Notes: generated from the sequence alone by a model not told the origin. A DNA stretch of 64,000 bases from Syntrophaceae bacterium (GCA_013177795.1 JABLXY010000002.1:558001-622000); one strand, 5' to 3'; positions 8,682 to 19,766 are shown, counted from the first letter of the stretch. A program made the numbers and translations.

Positions 8682-9461
8682 ATGAGGAAGATCGATCTCA
8701 ACTGCGACATGGGGGAGAGCTTCGGCGCCTGGTCGATGGGGATGGACGGCGAGGTGATCAGGCACGTCACCTCGGCCAACATCGCCTGCGGCTTTCACGC
8801 CGGGGACCCCCGGGTCATGTACGAAACGGTGAGGCTCGCGAGGGACCACGGCGTGGGCGTGGGTGCCCACCCGGGCTACCCGGACCTCGTGGGCTTCGGG
8901 CGGCGCAACCTGGACTGCACGCCCGAGGAGGTCCGCGACTATGTGGCCTACCAGATCGGGGCCATGAAGGCCTTCTGCGCGATGCACGGGGTCGCGCTGC
9001 AGCACGTCAAGCCCCACGGCAGCCTCTACAACATGAGCGTCGGAAACGAGGCGATGATCCGCGCCATCGTGGAGGCCATCGCCGGTGTGGACCGAAGCGT
9101 CATCTACCTCGCCCTCGGCGGGGCCCAGGCCCCCCTCGTGACGAAGATCGCACAGGAGGCGGGCATCCGGGTCGCCTTCGAGGCCTTCCCCGACCGGGCC
9201 TACACGCCCGAGGGGAGACTCGCGCCGCGGAGCCTACCGGGGGCCGTCATCAAGGACCCCAAAACGGCCTCCGAACGGGCCCTCCGCATGGCGAAGGAAG
9301 GGAAAATCGTCACCACCGACGGCAGCATCCTCGAGATGCGGATCGACACGATCTGCGTCCACGGCGACAACCCCTCGGCGGTGGAGCTGGTGAAGAGCAT
9401 CCGCACGGCCATCGAAGCGGAGGGGATCTCCGTCGTCCCCATGGGAACATTTATCAAGTAG
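8682..9461 (+). CDS. pxpA: 5-oxoprolinase subunit A (LamB/YcsF family)
   Basis: A 259-aa member of the LamB/YcsF family, now known as subunit A of the ATP-dependent bacterial 5-oxoprolinase, which converts 5-oxo-L-proline to L-glutamate. The N-terminus IDLNCDMGESFG is the family signature. Further conserved blocks are NIACGFHAGDP, GAHPGYPD and VKPHGSLYN. AGGAGAG precedes the ATG. The following two genes encode PxpB and PxpC, giving the complete enzyme. Confidence 0.93.
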   Translation: MRKIDLNCDMGESFGAWSMGMDGEVIRHVTSANIACGFHAGDPRVMYETVRLARDHGVGVGAHPGYPDLVGFGRRNLDCTPEEVRDYVAYQIGAMKAFCAMHGVALQHVKPHGSLYNMSVGNEAMIRAIVEAIAGVDRSVIYLALGGAQAPLVTKIAQEAGIRVAFEAFPDRAYTPEGRLAPRSLPGAVIKDPKTASERALRMAKEGKIVTTDGSILEMRIDTICVHGDNPSAVELVKSIRTAIEAEGISVVPMGTFIK

Positions 9462-9494
9462 GAACGCTGCAAGCAGTCAAAGGAGAATCCTCCT

Positions 9495-10199
9495 TTGTCT
9501 CACCTCTACGACAAACCGCAAATCCGCCTGAGCGGCGATCGTGCCATCCTCGTCGAGTACGGCGATGCGATCGATCCCGCCGTCAACGAGAAGGTGCGGG
9601 CCATGACGGCGCTGCTCAAGCGGGGACTCCCCGAGGGCGTCGAGGGCGTGATCCCGGCGTACCGAAACCTGTCGATCCTCTATGACCCCCTGGTCACATC
9701 CCCCGATCGGATCCTCGCGCACCTGCTGGGGCTGGAGGCGCGGCTCGGCGAGATCGAGATCCCAAGGCCCCGCGTCGTGGAGATCCCCGTCCTGTACGGC
9801 GGGGAGCACGGCCCGGACATCGGCGTCGTGGCGGAACACAACGGGCTGAGCGTCGACGAGGTCATCGCCATCCACGCGGGGAAGGTCTATCCCATCTACA
9901 TGATCGGCTTCACGCCGGGCTTCTGCTACCTGGGGGGCCTCGACAGGCGGATCCACACGCCGCGGCGCAAGACGCCCCGGACCCTTCTGCCCGGCGGCTC
10001 CGTGGGCATCGCCGAGGCCCAGACGGGCATGTACCCCGTCGACAGCCCCGGCGGCTGGCAGATCATCGGCCGCACGCCCCTTCGCCTCTTTGCACCCGAA
10101 CGGGAGAACCCCTTCCTGTACGATCCGGGGGACCGCATCCGATTCGTGCCGATCACGGCTGCCCAGTACGAGCGCATCCGGGCAAGGGAGGGTGCCTGA
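9495..10199 (+). CDS. pxpB: 5-oxoprolinase subunit B (KipI family)
   Basis: A 234-aa KipI/AHS1-domain protein. The region from GDRAILVEYG to the GFTPGFCYLGGLD block matches the cyclophilin-like fold of this family, and LPGGSVGIAEAQTGMYP follows. The chosen start is TTG at 9495, backed by AAAGGAGA about 9 bases upstream; no ATG occurs before the conserved domain. Its stop overlaps the pxpC start by one base, indicating translational coupling. Confidence 0.92.
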   Translation: MSHLYDKPQIRLSGDRAILVEYGDAIDPAVNEKVRAMTALLKRGLPEGVEGVIPAYRNLSILYDPLVTSPDRILAHLLGLEARLGEIEIPRPRVVEIPVLYGGEHGPDIGVVAEHNGLSVDEVIAIHAGKVYPIYMIGFTPGFCYLGGLDRRIHTPRRKTPRTLLPGGSVGIAEAQTGMYPVDSPGGWQIIGRTPLRLFAPERENPFLYDPGDRIRFVPITAAQYERIRAREGA

Positions 10200-11152
10200 T
10201 GGACGCCTTCCGCGTGCTGTCCCCGGGCTCCCTCACGACGGTCCAGGACCGCGGCCGCTTCGGCTTCATCGACCGCGGGGTCCCCCCATCGGGCGCCCTG
10301 GACCCCTTCGCGTACCGCATGGCCAACCTTCTCGCGGGCAGCCCCGGGGGAGCCGCGGTGCTCGAGATCACCGTGATGGGCCCGTCGCTGGAAGTTCTCT
10401 GCGATTCGGCCGACATCGCCCTGGCGGGGGCCGACATGGAGCTGACGGTGAACCGGCAGGCCGCCCCGATGTGGCAAACCGTGCGCGTGCGCAAGGGGGA
10501 CCTCGTCCGGATCGGCCAGGCGAGAAGCGGCTGCCGGGCCTACCTGGCCGTCACCGGCGGCATCGACGTGCCCGTCATCATGGGCAGCCGGTCCACCTGC
10601 CTGAAGGCTGGCATCGGGGGCGTCGAGGGCCGGATGCTCCGCAAGGGCGACATCCTCCGGCGATTCGAGGGGGAGACCCTCCCTCAGCCCCGGGCGCTCC
10701 CGCCGGGGCGCATCCCCGTCTATCGCCCCGAGATCGTGCTGCGGGCCATCCCCGGCCCCCAGGAGGAGGCTTTCGGCAGCGGGCTCGACGTTTTCTTCAG
10801 CGCCCCCTACGAGATCACGCCCGAGGCGGACCGCATGGGGTACCGGCTCCAGGGCCCGCCCGTCCACCACGGCGAGGGGTTCCCGCAGAGCATCATCTCG
10901 GAGCCCACTGTGCCGGGAAACGTGCAGCTGCCGGCCGACGGCCAGCCCATCATCCTGCTCGTGGAGCAGACGACGGGGGGATACACGAAGATCGCCACGG
11001 TCATCTCCCCCGACATCCCGAACATCGCCCAGGCCGTCCCCGGCAACCGCGTGCGGTTCCAGCGGGTGACGCTCGAGGAGGCGCACCGCGCCGTCCGCGA
11101 GGAGGCCCTCGTGACGCGCGAGCTCGAGGCCCTTCTGACAGCCGGCCGATAG
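10199..11152 (+). CDS. pxpC: 5-oxoprolinase subunit C (KipA family)
   Basis: A 317-aa KipA/AHS2-domain (biotin-dependent carboxyltransferase-like) protein. The start LSPGSLTTVQDRGR and the GVPPSGALDPFAYRMAN block are typical, and EQTTGGYTKIATVISPD lies near the C-terminus. It completes PxpABC. The same family also occurs in urea amidolyase and allophanate hydrolase systems, but the neighbouring pxpA makes 5-oxoprolinase the better call. No intrinsic terminator is obvious just after it. Confidence 0.92.
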   Translation: MDAFRVLSPGSLTTVQDRGRFGFIDRGVPPSGALDPFAYRMANLLAGSPGGAAVLEITVMGPSLEVLCDSADIALAGADMELTVNRQAAPMWQTVRVRKGDLVRIGQARSGCRAYLAVTGGIDVPVIMGSRSTCLKAGIGGVEGRMLRKGDILRRFEGETLPQPRALPPGRIPVYRPEIVLRAIPGPQEEAFGSGLDVFFSAPYEITPEADRMGYRLQGPPVHHGEGFPQSIISEPTVPGNVQLPADGQPIILLVEQTTGGYTKIATVISPDIPNIAQAVPGNRVRFQRVTLEEAHRAVREEALVTRELEALLTAGR

Positions 11153-11262
11153 CGGCCGGCCCCGGTCGCGTGCCCCTGCGTCAAGAAGCCGGCAGGGTGT
11201 CACGGTTGCCCGTCCCCGTCCCCGCCTGTCAACAATCCGACATCCGAAAAAACCCTTTAAAA

Positions 11263-11279
11263 TCAATTCGTTGAATTGA
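11263..11279 (+). promoter_or_regulatory. Inverted repeat upstream of the hybrid kinase gene
   Basis: TCAATTC-GTT-GAATTGA is a perfect 7-bp inverted repeat in an AT-rich pocket, 104 bases before the kinase start. It resembles a dimer-binding operator. No factor can be named. Confidence 0.4.
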
Positions 11280-11383
11280 TACGCTTTTCCGCTCGGCAGC
11301 GGAAAATGGCATGGGTCCTGCTAGTTCCAGGGTATTCCCCAGCACCCCCACCTGCGATTCCTCCCGGGGGCCGGAACGAGGCC

Positions 11384-14059
<2,676 letters not shown>

Positions 14060-14094
14060 GCAGGCCGGACCCATATCACGCAGGAGTTCGATTT

Positions 14095-14550
14095 GTGGAA
14101 ACGAAGAACGTCATGACCAGGGAGGAGATTCACGATTTCGGGGTCCAGATCGTCTGCGAGGAGATGCTCAAGGAGGGCTACGAGATCATCGGCGCCAACC
14201 CGTCGCCGGCCGTGACCCCGCAGATCGTCGCCAGGAAGAACGGGCGTCTCTGCTTCGTCGTCGTCCGGACCGACGTCTACCCCAACAGGGGAAAGCTTGC
14301 CGACGACCGGGAGCTTCTCTACAACCTCGAGCATGCCGAGCGCAACCAGGCGGTGTGCTACTTTGCCGGGATCGGGATCTGCAACGCGGCGGCCGCCGAC
14401 GCGGGGGATGAGGCCGCGATGGGCATGCCCGTCCGGGACGCCGGCTTCTACGTGGACTTCGACGGGCTGAAGGTCATGACGACCCTCGACCGCATGGGCG
14501 CCGCGAACGGCAACGGCCGGCCCGACGGGGGAAAAGAGGGCCGGGTCTGA
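14095..14550 (+). CDS. Hypothetical protein, 151 aa
   Basis: I do not recognise this protein. It is soluble with a mixed alpha/beta pattern; the stretch IVARKNGRLCFVVVRTDVYP resembles a small nuclease-like or restriction-like beta core, but I see no clear catalytic motif. The start is a GTG at 14095 with CAGGAG upstream; an ATG at 14113 is possible. It follows the hybrid kinase by 35 bases and may be cotranscribed with it. It is closed by a strong terminator at 14574. Confidence 0.65.
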   Translation: METKNVMTREEIHDFGVQIVCEEMLKEGYEIIGANPSPAVTPQIVARKNGRLCFVVVRTDVYPNRGKLADDRELLYNLEHAERNQAVCYFAGIGICNAAAADAGDEAAMGMPVRDAGFYVDFDGLKVMTTLDRMGAANGNGRPDGGKEGRV

Positions 14551-14573
14551 AGGGGCTCGGACCGGGGAAAAAG

Positions 14574-14604
14574 AAAAGGCGAAGATCGGCTCTTCGCCTT
14601 TTTT
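14574..14604. terminator. Bidirectional intrinsic terminator between convergent genes
   Basis: A perfect 12-bp stem (AAAAGGCGAAGA paired with TCTTCGCCTTTT) encloses a 5-base loop. It ends in a T-run on the plus strand and is preceded by an A-rich run, so it can serve both the plus gene ending at 14550 and the minus gene ending at 14630. Confidence 0.9.
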
Positions 14605-14629
14605 CACGCTGTCTGCGTCCCGCGTGCCG

Positions 14630-15640
14630 TCAGCGGTCGTCGATGAGGTGAGCAAAGAAACCCAGCTCCTTCGCCCGCTTGTTGAATTCCTCCTGGGTCA
14701 TGTCGTGGTTGTTCGTCTCGGCAACGACCATGGATTCCTGCACGCAGCCGGGGATCCAGTAATGTTCGTAGCCGGGGAGGGGGGGCCAGAACTGCACGCC
14801 GGGCCGGCCGATGGCCACCTTGTAGAATTTCACCTCGTTGGGCCTGACCGTGATGCGGGGGTGGGCGTCGTCGATGAGGATGGCCGTCTTCTTGAGATTC
14901 TCGTAATAGGGCACCACGTCGTCGCCGCGGGGCGTCTGAACGACGACAAGGTCGGCACGCCGGAGCGTCTCCACCCCCTCGCGGCCGATCTCCAGGCGCC
15001 CGTCGACGATGTGGATGTCGATGCCGACGGCCCGGTAGCCTTTCTCCTTCAGGTTTTCGATGATCGCCGCGCCGATCTCCCCCACGCCCAGGATGGCAAC
15101 GGTCGTTTCGTTCTTGATCAGGCCGTGCTTCTCCGCCACCCGCTCGACCGTCTCCACCACGGAAAAAACCCGCCCCTTCAGCCCGTAGACAAAGGGCTGC
15201 TCGTAGGGGAAGTGGGACCTGAAGAACCGCGGCCCCTGCCCCGCGATGGCGATCGTCTTGGCCCCCGTCAGGGTCTTGGTGCGCTTGAGGTTGCTCATGA
15301 TGTTGCCGACCAGTTCCTTGTCTTTCTTGAACTGGTCGACCGTGTTCGGTACCGCCAGGATCAGCCCGCGGCCCAGGCCGTTGCCGGTGGTGATGACCCC
15401 GGCGACAAACGGCTTGCCCGACACGAGATGCCTTGCCCACTTGAAGCCGGGCGGCAGATACCCCTCGATGTCCTTTTCGGAGCCCGGATAGACTGTAAAA
15501 ATACAGTTGAACTTGAGAAACCGGCAAAGAGCCAGCAGGGCGATCATGGGCCCGCGGAAGAGGATCGTGATGAGGCCTAGGATTTGCCTGGACAATCTTC
15601 TGGCGTAGATGGCAACCACCCCCCCTTCACAATGCTCCAT
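14630..15640 (-). CDS. NAD(P)-binding Rossmann-fold protein of unknown substrate
   Basis: A 336-aa protein with an N-terminal hydrophobic segment (about residues 20-45) that may peripherally anchor it. A central dinucleotide-binding motif (VAILGVGEIGAAI, about residue 195) is followed by an acidic strand end (VGIDIH) as in NAD-dependent dehydrogenases. Its overall layout resembles shikimate-dehydrogenase-like or acyl-ACP-reductase-like proteins, but I cannot assign a reaction. It stands alone, with a probable promoter at 15760-15788 and a terminator at 14574. Confidence 0.7.
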   Translation of the reverse strand: MEHCEGGVVAIYARRLSRQILGLITILFRGPMIALLALCRFLKFNCIFTVYPGSEKDIEGYLPPGFKWARHLVSGKPFVAGVITTGNGLGRGLILAVPNTVDQFKKDKELVGNIMSNLKRTKTLTGAKTIAIAGQGPRFFRSHFPYEQPFVYGLKGRVFSVVETVERVAEKHGLIKNETTVAILGVGEIGAAIIENLKEKGYRAVGIDIHIVDGRLEIGREGVETLRRADLVVVQTPRGDDVVPYYENLKKTAILIDDAHPRITVRPNEVKFYKVAIGRPGVQFWPPLPGYEHYWIPGCVQESMVVAETNNHDMTQEEFNKRAKELGFFAHLIDDR

Positions 15641-15759
15641 GCCCCTTATTGAAATCGGGGCGAACTGGAGATGCCGACGGCAGCAGTCCTGTATCAGGCC
15701 TGAATTCTCATTGCATCCTGCGCAATAGAATTATCCTGGATTACCCGCGCAACGTACGT

Positions 15760-15788
15760 TGATTAATAATGTTGATAAATCTTGTCAA
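15760..15788 (-). promoter_or_regulatory. Probable sigma-70 promoter for the Rossmann protein gene
   Basis: On the minus strand, consensus TTGACA (15783-15788) and TAATCA (15760-15765) are 17 bases apart in a markedly AT-rich intergenic region. A 10-bp palindrome AACGTACGTT (15751-15760) abuts the -10 box and could be an operator. Confidence 0.5.
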
Positions 15789-15927
15789 GTTAAATTTGCG
15801 TAATGATTTGCCATATGAACGGCGGCCACGGCAGGGGTGCTGTAAAGAAAAGCGGCGGTTGACCCTGAGCTTGACAGGAGTGCCCGTCGGGGCCCATATA
15901 GGGCCATCACGTGCAGAGTGTTCGCCG

Positions 15928-16776
15928 ATGAACCGAACCGCCCGGATCCTGTCGGTATCCTTGACAATCGTGATGATGCTGTCCCACGCGGGGTGCAGGG
16001 AGGGCAGCGCCGTTCGTCTCGCGGACCGGGCCCGGATCCCATTCGACCGGATGATCGAGGAGGTCTCGACCAGCCGGGTCATCATCGTGGGCGAAACCCA
16101 CGACAACCCGGCCCATCACGAGCTGCAGCTCAGGGTCATCCGCCGGCTCCACGAACGGGGCTTGCCGCTGGCCGTCGGACTCGAGATGTTCAGGGCCGAC
16201 AGCCAGGAACACCTTGACAAGTGGTGGCGCGGTGAGATGCCGATAGATCGGTTTGAGGCCCTTTACCGGGAAAACTGGGGGATGCCCTGGGTTCTCTACA
16301 GGGACATATTCCTGTATTCGAGGCAGCAGAGGATCCCTCTTGTCGGCCTCAACGTGTCCCGGCAGATCATCGCCAAGGTGGCCCGCGAGGGCTACGGGTC
16401 GCTGACGGAGCAGGAGAGGAAGCAGCTGCCGCCGGGCCTGACCTGCACCGTGGACGAGGCGTACCGGAGCTTCATCAGGAAAACGTTCGCGGCGCACGCG
16501 CACGGGTCGGGGCGATCCTTCGAGAACTTCTGCGAGGCCCAGATGGTGTGGGACACGGCCATGGCGATTTATGCCCTCGAATACCTCGACAGGCACCCGG
16601 GGAGCCGGATGGTGATCCTGACCGGGTCGGTGCATGCCTGGAAAAGGGCGATTCCCCGGCAAATCGCGACGATGCGGCCCGACGTGACGGTCACGGTCAT
16701 CCTGCCGGCCCCGGACGGTGCGGAGAGCCGGGCGGCGCTGACGTCGGAGGATGCGGACTTCATGGTCCTGAACTAG
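15928..16776 (+). CDS. ChaN family lipoprotein (haem-regulated-type protein)
   Basis: A 282-aa ChaN/DUF399-type protein. The N-terminal hydrophobic stretch ending MLSHAGC fits a lipoprotein signal with Cys near residue 24. Family motifs include IIVGETHDNPAHHELQ and the C-terminal ILTGSVHAWKRAIPR. Family members such as Campylobacter ChaN bind haem and are thought to act in iron uptake, which would place this protein on the periplasmic side of a membrane. The ATG at 15928 fits the signal start; the longer frame is not protein-like. Confidence 0.85.
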   Translation: MNRTARILSVSLTIVMMLSHAGCREGSAVRLADRARIPFDRMIEEVSTSRVIIVGETHDNPAHHELQLRVIRRLHERGLPLAVGLEMFRADSQEHLDKWWRGEMPIDRFEALYRENWGMPWVLYRDIFLYSRQQRIPLVGLNVSRQIIAKVAREGYGSLTEQERKQLPPGLTCTVDEAYRSFIRKTFAAHAHGSGRSFENFCEAQMVWDTAMAIYALEYLDRHPGSRMVILTGSVHAWKRAIPRQIATMRPDVTVTVILPAPDGAESRAALTSEDADFMVLN

Positions 16777-16810
16777 CGAAAATCGGGGACAGGCCTGACC
16801 CTGCAGGGCC

Positions 16811-17044
16811 TCACTTCGTGACGAGGAACGACACGGGGATGAGCAGCGCCGCCGTTCCGACGGCGAGCATCCAGCAGAAGGCGTCGATCTCGCGGCTGTG
16901 CCGCAGGATATCCTCGTCCCAGTCGCTCAGCTCGATGAAATTCCGGAAACGGCGGATGGGGGAGACCCGGCGGGGCCCGGAGCGGACCCGAAGCCTTCTT
17001 ATGTCTGCGGTGCTTCCCGGCTGATCGATGACGGTTGTGTTCAT
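16811..17044 (-). CDS. Small membrane protein, 77 aa
   Basis: A basic N-terminal half (Arg-rich) is followed by one hydrophobic segment near the C-terminus (about residues 56-74, ending PVSFLVTK). I do not recognise the family. A clear AAGGAG site 7 bases before the ATG supports real translation. It lies directly downstream of the LexA-type repressor on the same strand (62-base gap) and so could be in its regulon. Confidence 0.65.
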   Translation of the reverse strand: MNTTVIDQPGSTADIRRLRVRSGPRRVSPIRRFRNFIELSDWDEDILRHSREIDAFCWMLAVGTAALLIPVSFLVTK

Positions 17045-17106
17045 GTCGGACTCCTTATCGGTTCATTCCCGTGTCCCGGCTTCAGGCCCGTGCGGCAGGC
17101 GCGTTG

Positions 17107-17703
17107 TCATCCCGGGTACTTCCGGATGACGGCGCTCACCACGCCGCCCACGCGCAGCTCTGAGCGGGCGCGGATGGGCGGGTACTTCGCGTTGGCCGCC
17201 TCGAGGAAGACGTCCTTTCCCTTCCGGCGGAAAAACTTCAGCGTCCACTCGCCGTCGACCTCGGCGATCACGATGTCGCCCGATTTCGGCTCGCGGCCCC
17301 TCTCGATGACGACCAGGTCACCCGGGTGGATCCCCTCGTCGATCATGGAGTCCCCCGAGACCCGGAGAAGAAAGGACGTGCCGGGTTTCGTGATAAGATA
17401 CTCGTCGAAGGAGATGATGTCCCGCAGTTCCTCCTCGGCAGGGGAGGGGAAGCCCGCCGCCACGTCGCCCACCATGGGGAGGCCGAAGGCCCGCCTCGCG
17501 GGGGACAAGAACCCCCGGGCGTCCTTTTCGAGCACGCCCGCGGCAAGGAGCTTGCGGACCCAGAAGTGGACGACGGCCTTGGAGCGCACCCCCAGGACGG
17601 CCATCATCTCCGAGTAGGTGGGCATCCGCCTGCGGTCCCGGTAAAACCCGGCGATCTCCCTCTCCACCATCTTCAGGGTTCTCTGTCCTCTCATTGCACT
17701 CAT
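17107..17703 (-). CDS. lexA: LexA-type self-cleaving repressor (S24 family)
   Basis: A 198-aa protein with the two-domain plan of LexA. An N-terminal winged helix-turn-helix (about residues 8-65) is followed by a peptidase S24 domain. The autocleavage site Ala83-Gly84 (VAAGF), nucleophile Ser119 (SGDSM) and general-base Lys156 (WTLKF) are all present. It represses SOS-type genes until RecA-stimulated self-cleavage. The operator at 17743 lies inside its own promoter. The start at 17703 has a weak ribosome site; an ATG at 17694 is an alternative. The wHTH is divergent, so a LexA-like phage-type repressor is the main alternative. Confidence 0.85.
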   Translation of the reverse strand: MSAMRGQRTLKMVEREIAGFYRDRRRMPTYSEMMAVLGVRSKAVVHFWVRKLLAAGVLEKDARGFLSPARRAFGLPMVGDVAAGFPSPAEEELRDIISFDEYLITKPGTSFLLRVSGDSMIDEGIHPGDLVVIERGREPKSGDIVIAEVDGEWTLKFFRRKGKDVFLEAANAKYPPIRARSELRVGGVVSAVIRKYPG

Positions 17704-17739
17704 GCCCTGAGCTTGAAGCCTTCAGCCTTATGCCTGCTT

Positions 17740-17767
17740 TATATAGAACGATCGTTCTATTTGTCAA
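17740..17767 (-). promoter_or_regulatory. lexA promoter with embedded LexA box
   Basis: On the minus strand, consensus TTGACA (17762-17767) and TATATA (17740-17745) are separated by 16 bases. The perfect 18-bp palindrome ATAGAACGATCGTTCTAT (17743-17760) fills the spacer. Its core GAAC-N4-GTTC is the Bacillus/Gram-positive-type LexA (DinR) box. A bound repressor would block RNA polymerase, giving autoregulation. Confidence 0.88.
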
Positions 17768-17812
17768 GGAAAAAGTGGGGCGCGGTGCAATGATTCACCG
17801 TCGGCCCGGGCA

Positions 17813-17856
17813 GGCCCGCGGGGGGAAGGTCCCGGCGGCGCCCGCGGGCCGTTTTT
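17813..17856 (+). terminator. Orphan intrinsic terminator between lexA and the flavodoxin gene
   Basis: GGCCCGCGGG and CCCGCGGGCC form a 10-bp stem, with an 18-base loop and a run of five T from 17852. No plus-strand gene precedes it, because lexA is divergent. It may end a short transcript starting near the LexA box, or insulate the flavodoxin gene. Confidence 0.6.
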
Positions 17857-17858
17857 CG

Positions 17859-17887
17859 TTGACAGGACCGGGGATCAACGGTAAGAA
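17859..17887 (+). promoter_or_regulatory. Probable sigma-70 promoter for the flavodoxin gene
   Basis: Consensus TTGACA (17859-17864) and TAAGAA (17882-17887) are exactly 17 bases apart and lie 73 bases before the flavodoxin start. Confidence 0.65.
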
Positions 17888-17959
17888 ATCGGCGGCGCGG
17901 GGTACAGCCCCGCACATCCCGGATTCATCATCGGCGCCACGAAGGAGAGAGGAGGGGAC

Positions 17960-18448
17960 ATGAAGGTTCTGGTCACGTACTACACGCAGACGGGGAACAC
18001 GGAGAAGGTCGCCAAGGCCATCTACGATGCCGTGGCGGCACAGAAGGACATCCTCCCCTTGGCACAGGCCAACCCGGCCGGGTACGATCTCATCTTCTGC
18101 GGGTTTCCCGTCCACGCCCACAGCGTCCCGGGAAAGATGGCGGAATTCATCAAGGGGCTGCCCAAGGGGCAGAAAGTGGCCTTTTTCGCAACCCACGGCT
18201 CCCTGCGCGGCGGCCAGCTCCCGAGGCAGGCCTTCGAGAGCGCGGCGGGGCTCGCCGCCGGCCTGAAGGTCCTGGGCCAGTTCGGCTGCCGGGGCAAGGT
18301 GGACCCGCAGGTCATCGAGGCCCTCCTGAAGAAGCCCGAGCACAGGGCCTGGGCCGAGGAGGCCCGGGGGGCCGATGGAAGCCCCGACGCGGCGGACCTC
18401 AAGGAGGCCGCGGAGTTTGCGCAGGCCATGGTGGTCAAGGCCTACTGA
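17960..18448 (+). CDS. Flavodoxin family protein
   Basis: A 162-aa protein with the FMN phosphate-binding loop at the very N-terminus (YYTQTGNTEKVAKAI) and the flavodoxin-like second loop (FCGFPVHAHSVPGKM). This fold carries FMN and acts as a low-potential electron carrier or NAD(P)H:quinone-type reductase. AGGAGGGG precedes the ATG. It has its own promoter and is followed by a stable hairpin at 18453, so it looks monocistronic. Confidence 0.85.
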   Translation: MKVLVTYYTQTGNTEKVAKAIYDAVAAQKDILPLAQANPAGYDLIFCGFPVHAHSVPGKMAEFIKGLPKGQKVAFFATHGSLRGGQLPRQAFESAAGLAAGLKVLGQFGCRGKVDPQVIEALLKKPEHRAWAEEARGADGSPDAADLKEAAEFAQAMVVKAY

Positions 18449-18452
18449 CCGC

Positions 18453-18477
18453 GCAGCGGGCCGCTCCGGTCCGCTGC
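18453..18477 (+). other. Stable hairpin after the flavodoxin gene
   Basis: An 11-bp stem (GCAGCGGGCCG with CGGTCCGCTGC, one G-T pair) with a 3-base loop starts 5 bases after the flavodoxin stop. No T-run follows, so it may protect the mRNA 3' end or slow the polymerase rather than terminate alone. Confidence 0.5.
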
Positions 18478-18500
18478 ATCCTGAACCGGGAGGCCGTGGG

Positions 18501-19766
18501 ATGGGCATACGCAGGCAGGCGGCGGGGAGCGGCAAGAGCCCCCTTGTCTACAGGGATGCGGGGACTCTCGAGATCCGCAGCGGGGGCGGGTGCCTGTCGC
18601 TCTTCGGCATGCCCTTCCTGCTGGCGGGCCTCTTCGTCCTGCTGGTCCCCCTCGGGATCATCCCCTTCGAGAATCGGCTCGAGGGGCCCCTCGCGCTTGT
18701 CTTCATCTTCCTCTTCGGGTTCGTGTTCACCGCCATCGGTGCGGCTCTCGTCTTCGGGCGCAGCGGGATCATCCTGGACCGGGGGCGGGGGAGGGTGACG
18801 GAGTGGCAGGGGCTGATCGTGCCCATGAGGCGCGTGGAGCACACCCTGGATGCGATCCGGCAGGTGGAGATGGACTTCTCCCGGGGTGACAGCGATTCCG
18901 CCGACTCATGGCCCGTGCGGCTTGCCGGCGAGGGGATCCCGAAGCCCATCACCGTCGCGCAGCCGACGGTGTTTGCCGAGGCGAAGCGGATCGCCGAGGA
19001 ACTCGCGCGGTTCCTGCAGAAGCCCCTGGTCGACAGCTCGACGGGCGAGAGGGTCACCCGCGACCCGGAGCATCTCGACGAGTCCTGGCGGGACCGGGTA
19101 CGCCGGACGGGGCAAGCGAAGGCCCCCGTGCCGCCCGAGCCCCCGGGGATGCGCACCCGCGTCGAGCGGACGGCCGAGGGGTACGTGTTCCACATCCCGG
19201 GGCCGGCGCTGACGTGGTTGCACTACCTCCCGGTGCTCTTCCCCGTCGGATTTGCCGCGGCCGTGGCGTGGTTCTTCCTGCCCGCCCTGCTCACCCTTCC
19301 CATGCCCGACTGGGTGCGCTATTTCGCCCTGGGGTTCATCGGCCTTTTCTTCATCGCTGGCCCCGTCCTGTCGGCGCTGCTGCACCTGATGCGCCTCAGG
19401 AACCAGTTCGAGCGCGTCACCGTCACGAAGACCTGCCTGCGCGTCGAGGCCCTGAAGCAGGGAAAGCGGTCGGCCGTCGAGATCCCCGTCGACGAGCTGG
19501 AGGACCTGGCGGCGCCCACGGCGAAGTCGCTGATGGACTCGGTCGAGGTGCCCCGGATGAAGAAGGTCGCCCTGGGAGACACGGGGACCCCCCGGTTGCC
19601 CGACGGTCGGCCCATGCCCCGGCTCCTGCAGTCGATCCTGAAGATGGCGGGCTCCCGGGGCATCACGGCCCGGAGCGACAAAGCCGCCGTCGAGTTCGCC
19701 GCCGGTCTCGACGAGGCGGAGACGGCCTACCTGTTTGCCCTCATCCGGAAGACGATCGCGGACTGA
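18501..19766 (+). CDS. Membrane protein of unknown function, 421 aa
   Basis: Two pairs of membrane helices are visible: residues ~30-52 with ~58-80, and ~240-265 with ~275-300. Between and after them lie soluble regions rich in charged residues, with a beta-strand pattern (IILDRGRGRVTEWQG) like bacterial PH-type domains. I do not recognise the family. GGGAGGCC lies about 8 bases before the ATG. It may be read with the flavodoxin gene, though a hairpin separates them. Confidence 0.65.
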   Translation: MGIRRQAAGSGKSPLVYRDAGTLEIRSGGGCLSLFGMPFLLAGLFVLLVPLGIIPFENRLEGPLALVFIFLFGFVFTAIGAALVFGRSGIILDRGRGRVTEWQGLIVPMRRVEHTLDAIRQVEMDFSRGDSDSADSWPVRLAGEGIPKPITVAQPTVFAEAKRIAEELARFLQKPLVDSSTGERVTRDPEHLDESWRDRVRRTGQAKAPVPPEPPGMRTRVERTAEGYVFHIPGPALTWLHYLPVLFPVGFAAAVAWFFLPALLTLPMPDWVRYFALGFIGLFFIAGPVLSALLHLMRLRNQFERVTVTKTCLRVEALKQGKRSAVEIPVDELEDLAAPTAKSLMDSVEVPRMKKVALGDTGTPRLPDGRPMPRLLQSILKMAGSRGITARSDKAAVEFAAGLDEAETAYLFALIRKTIAD

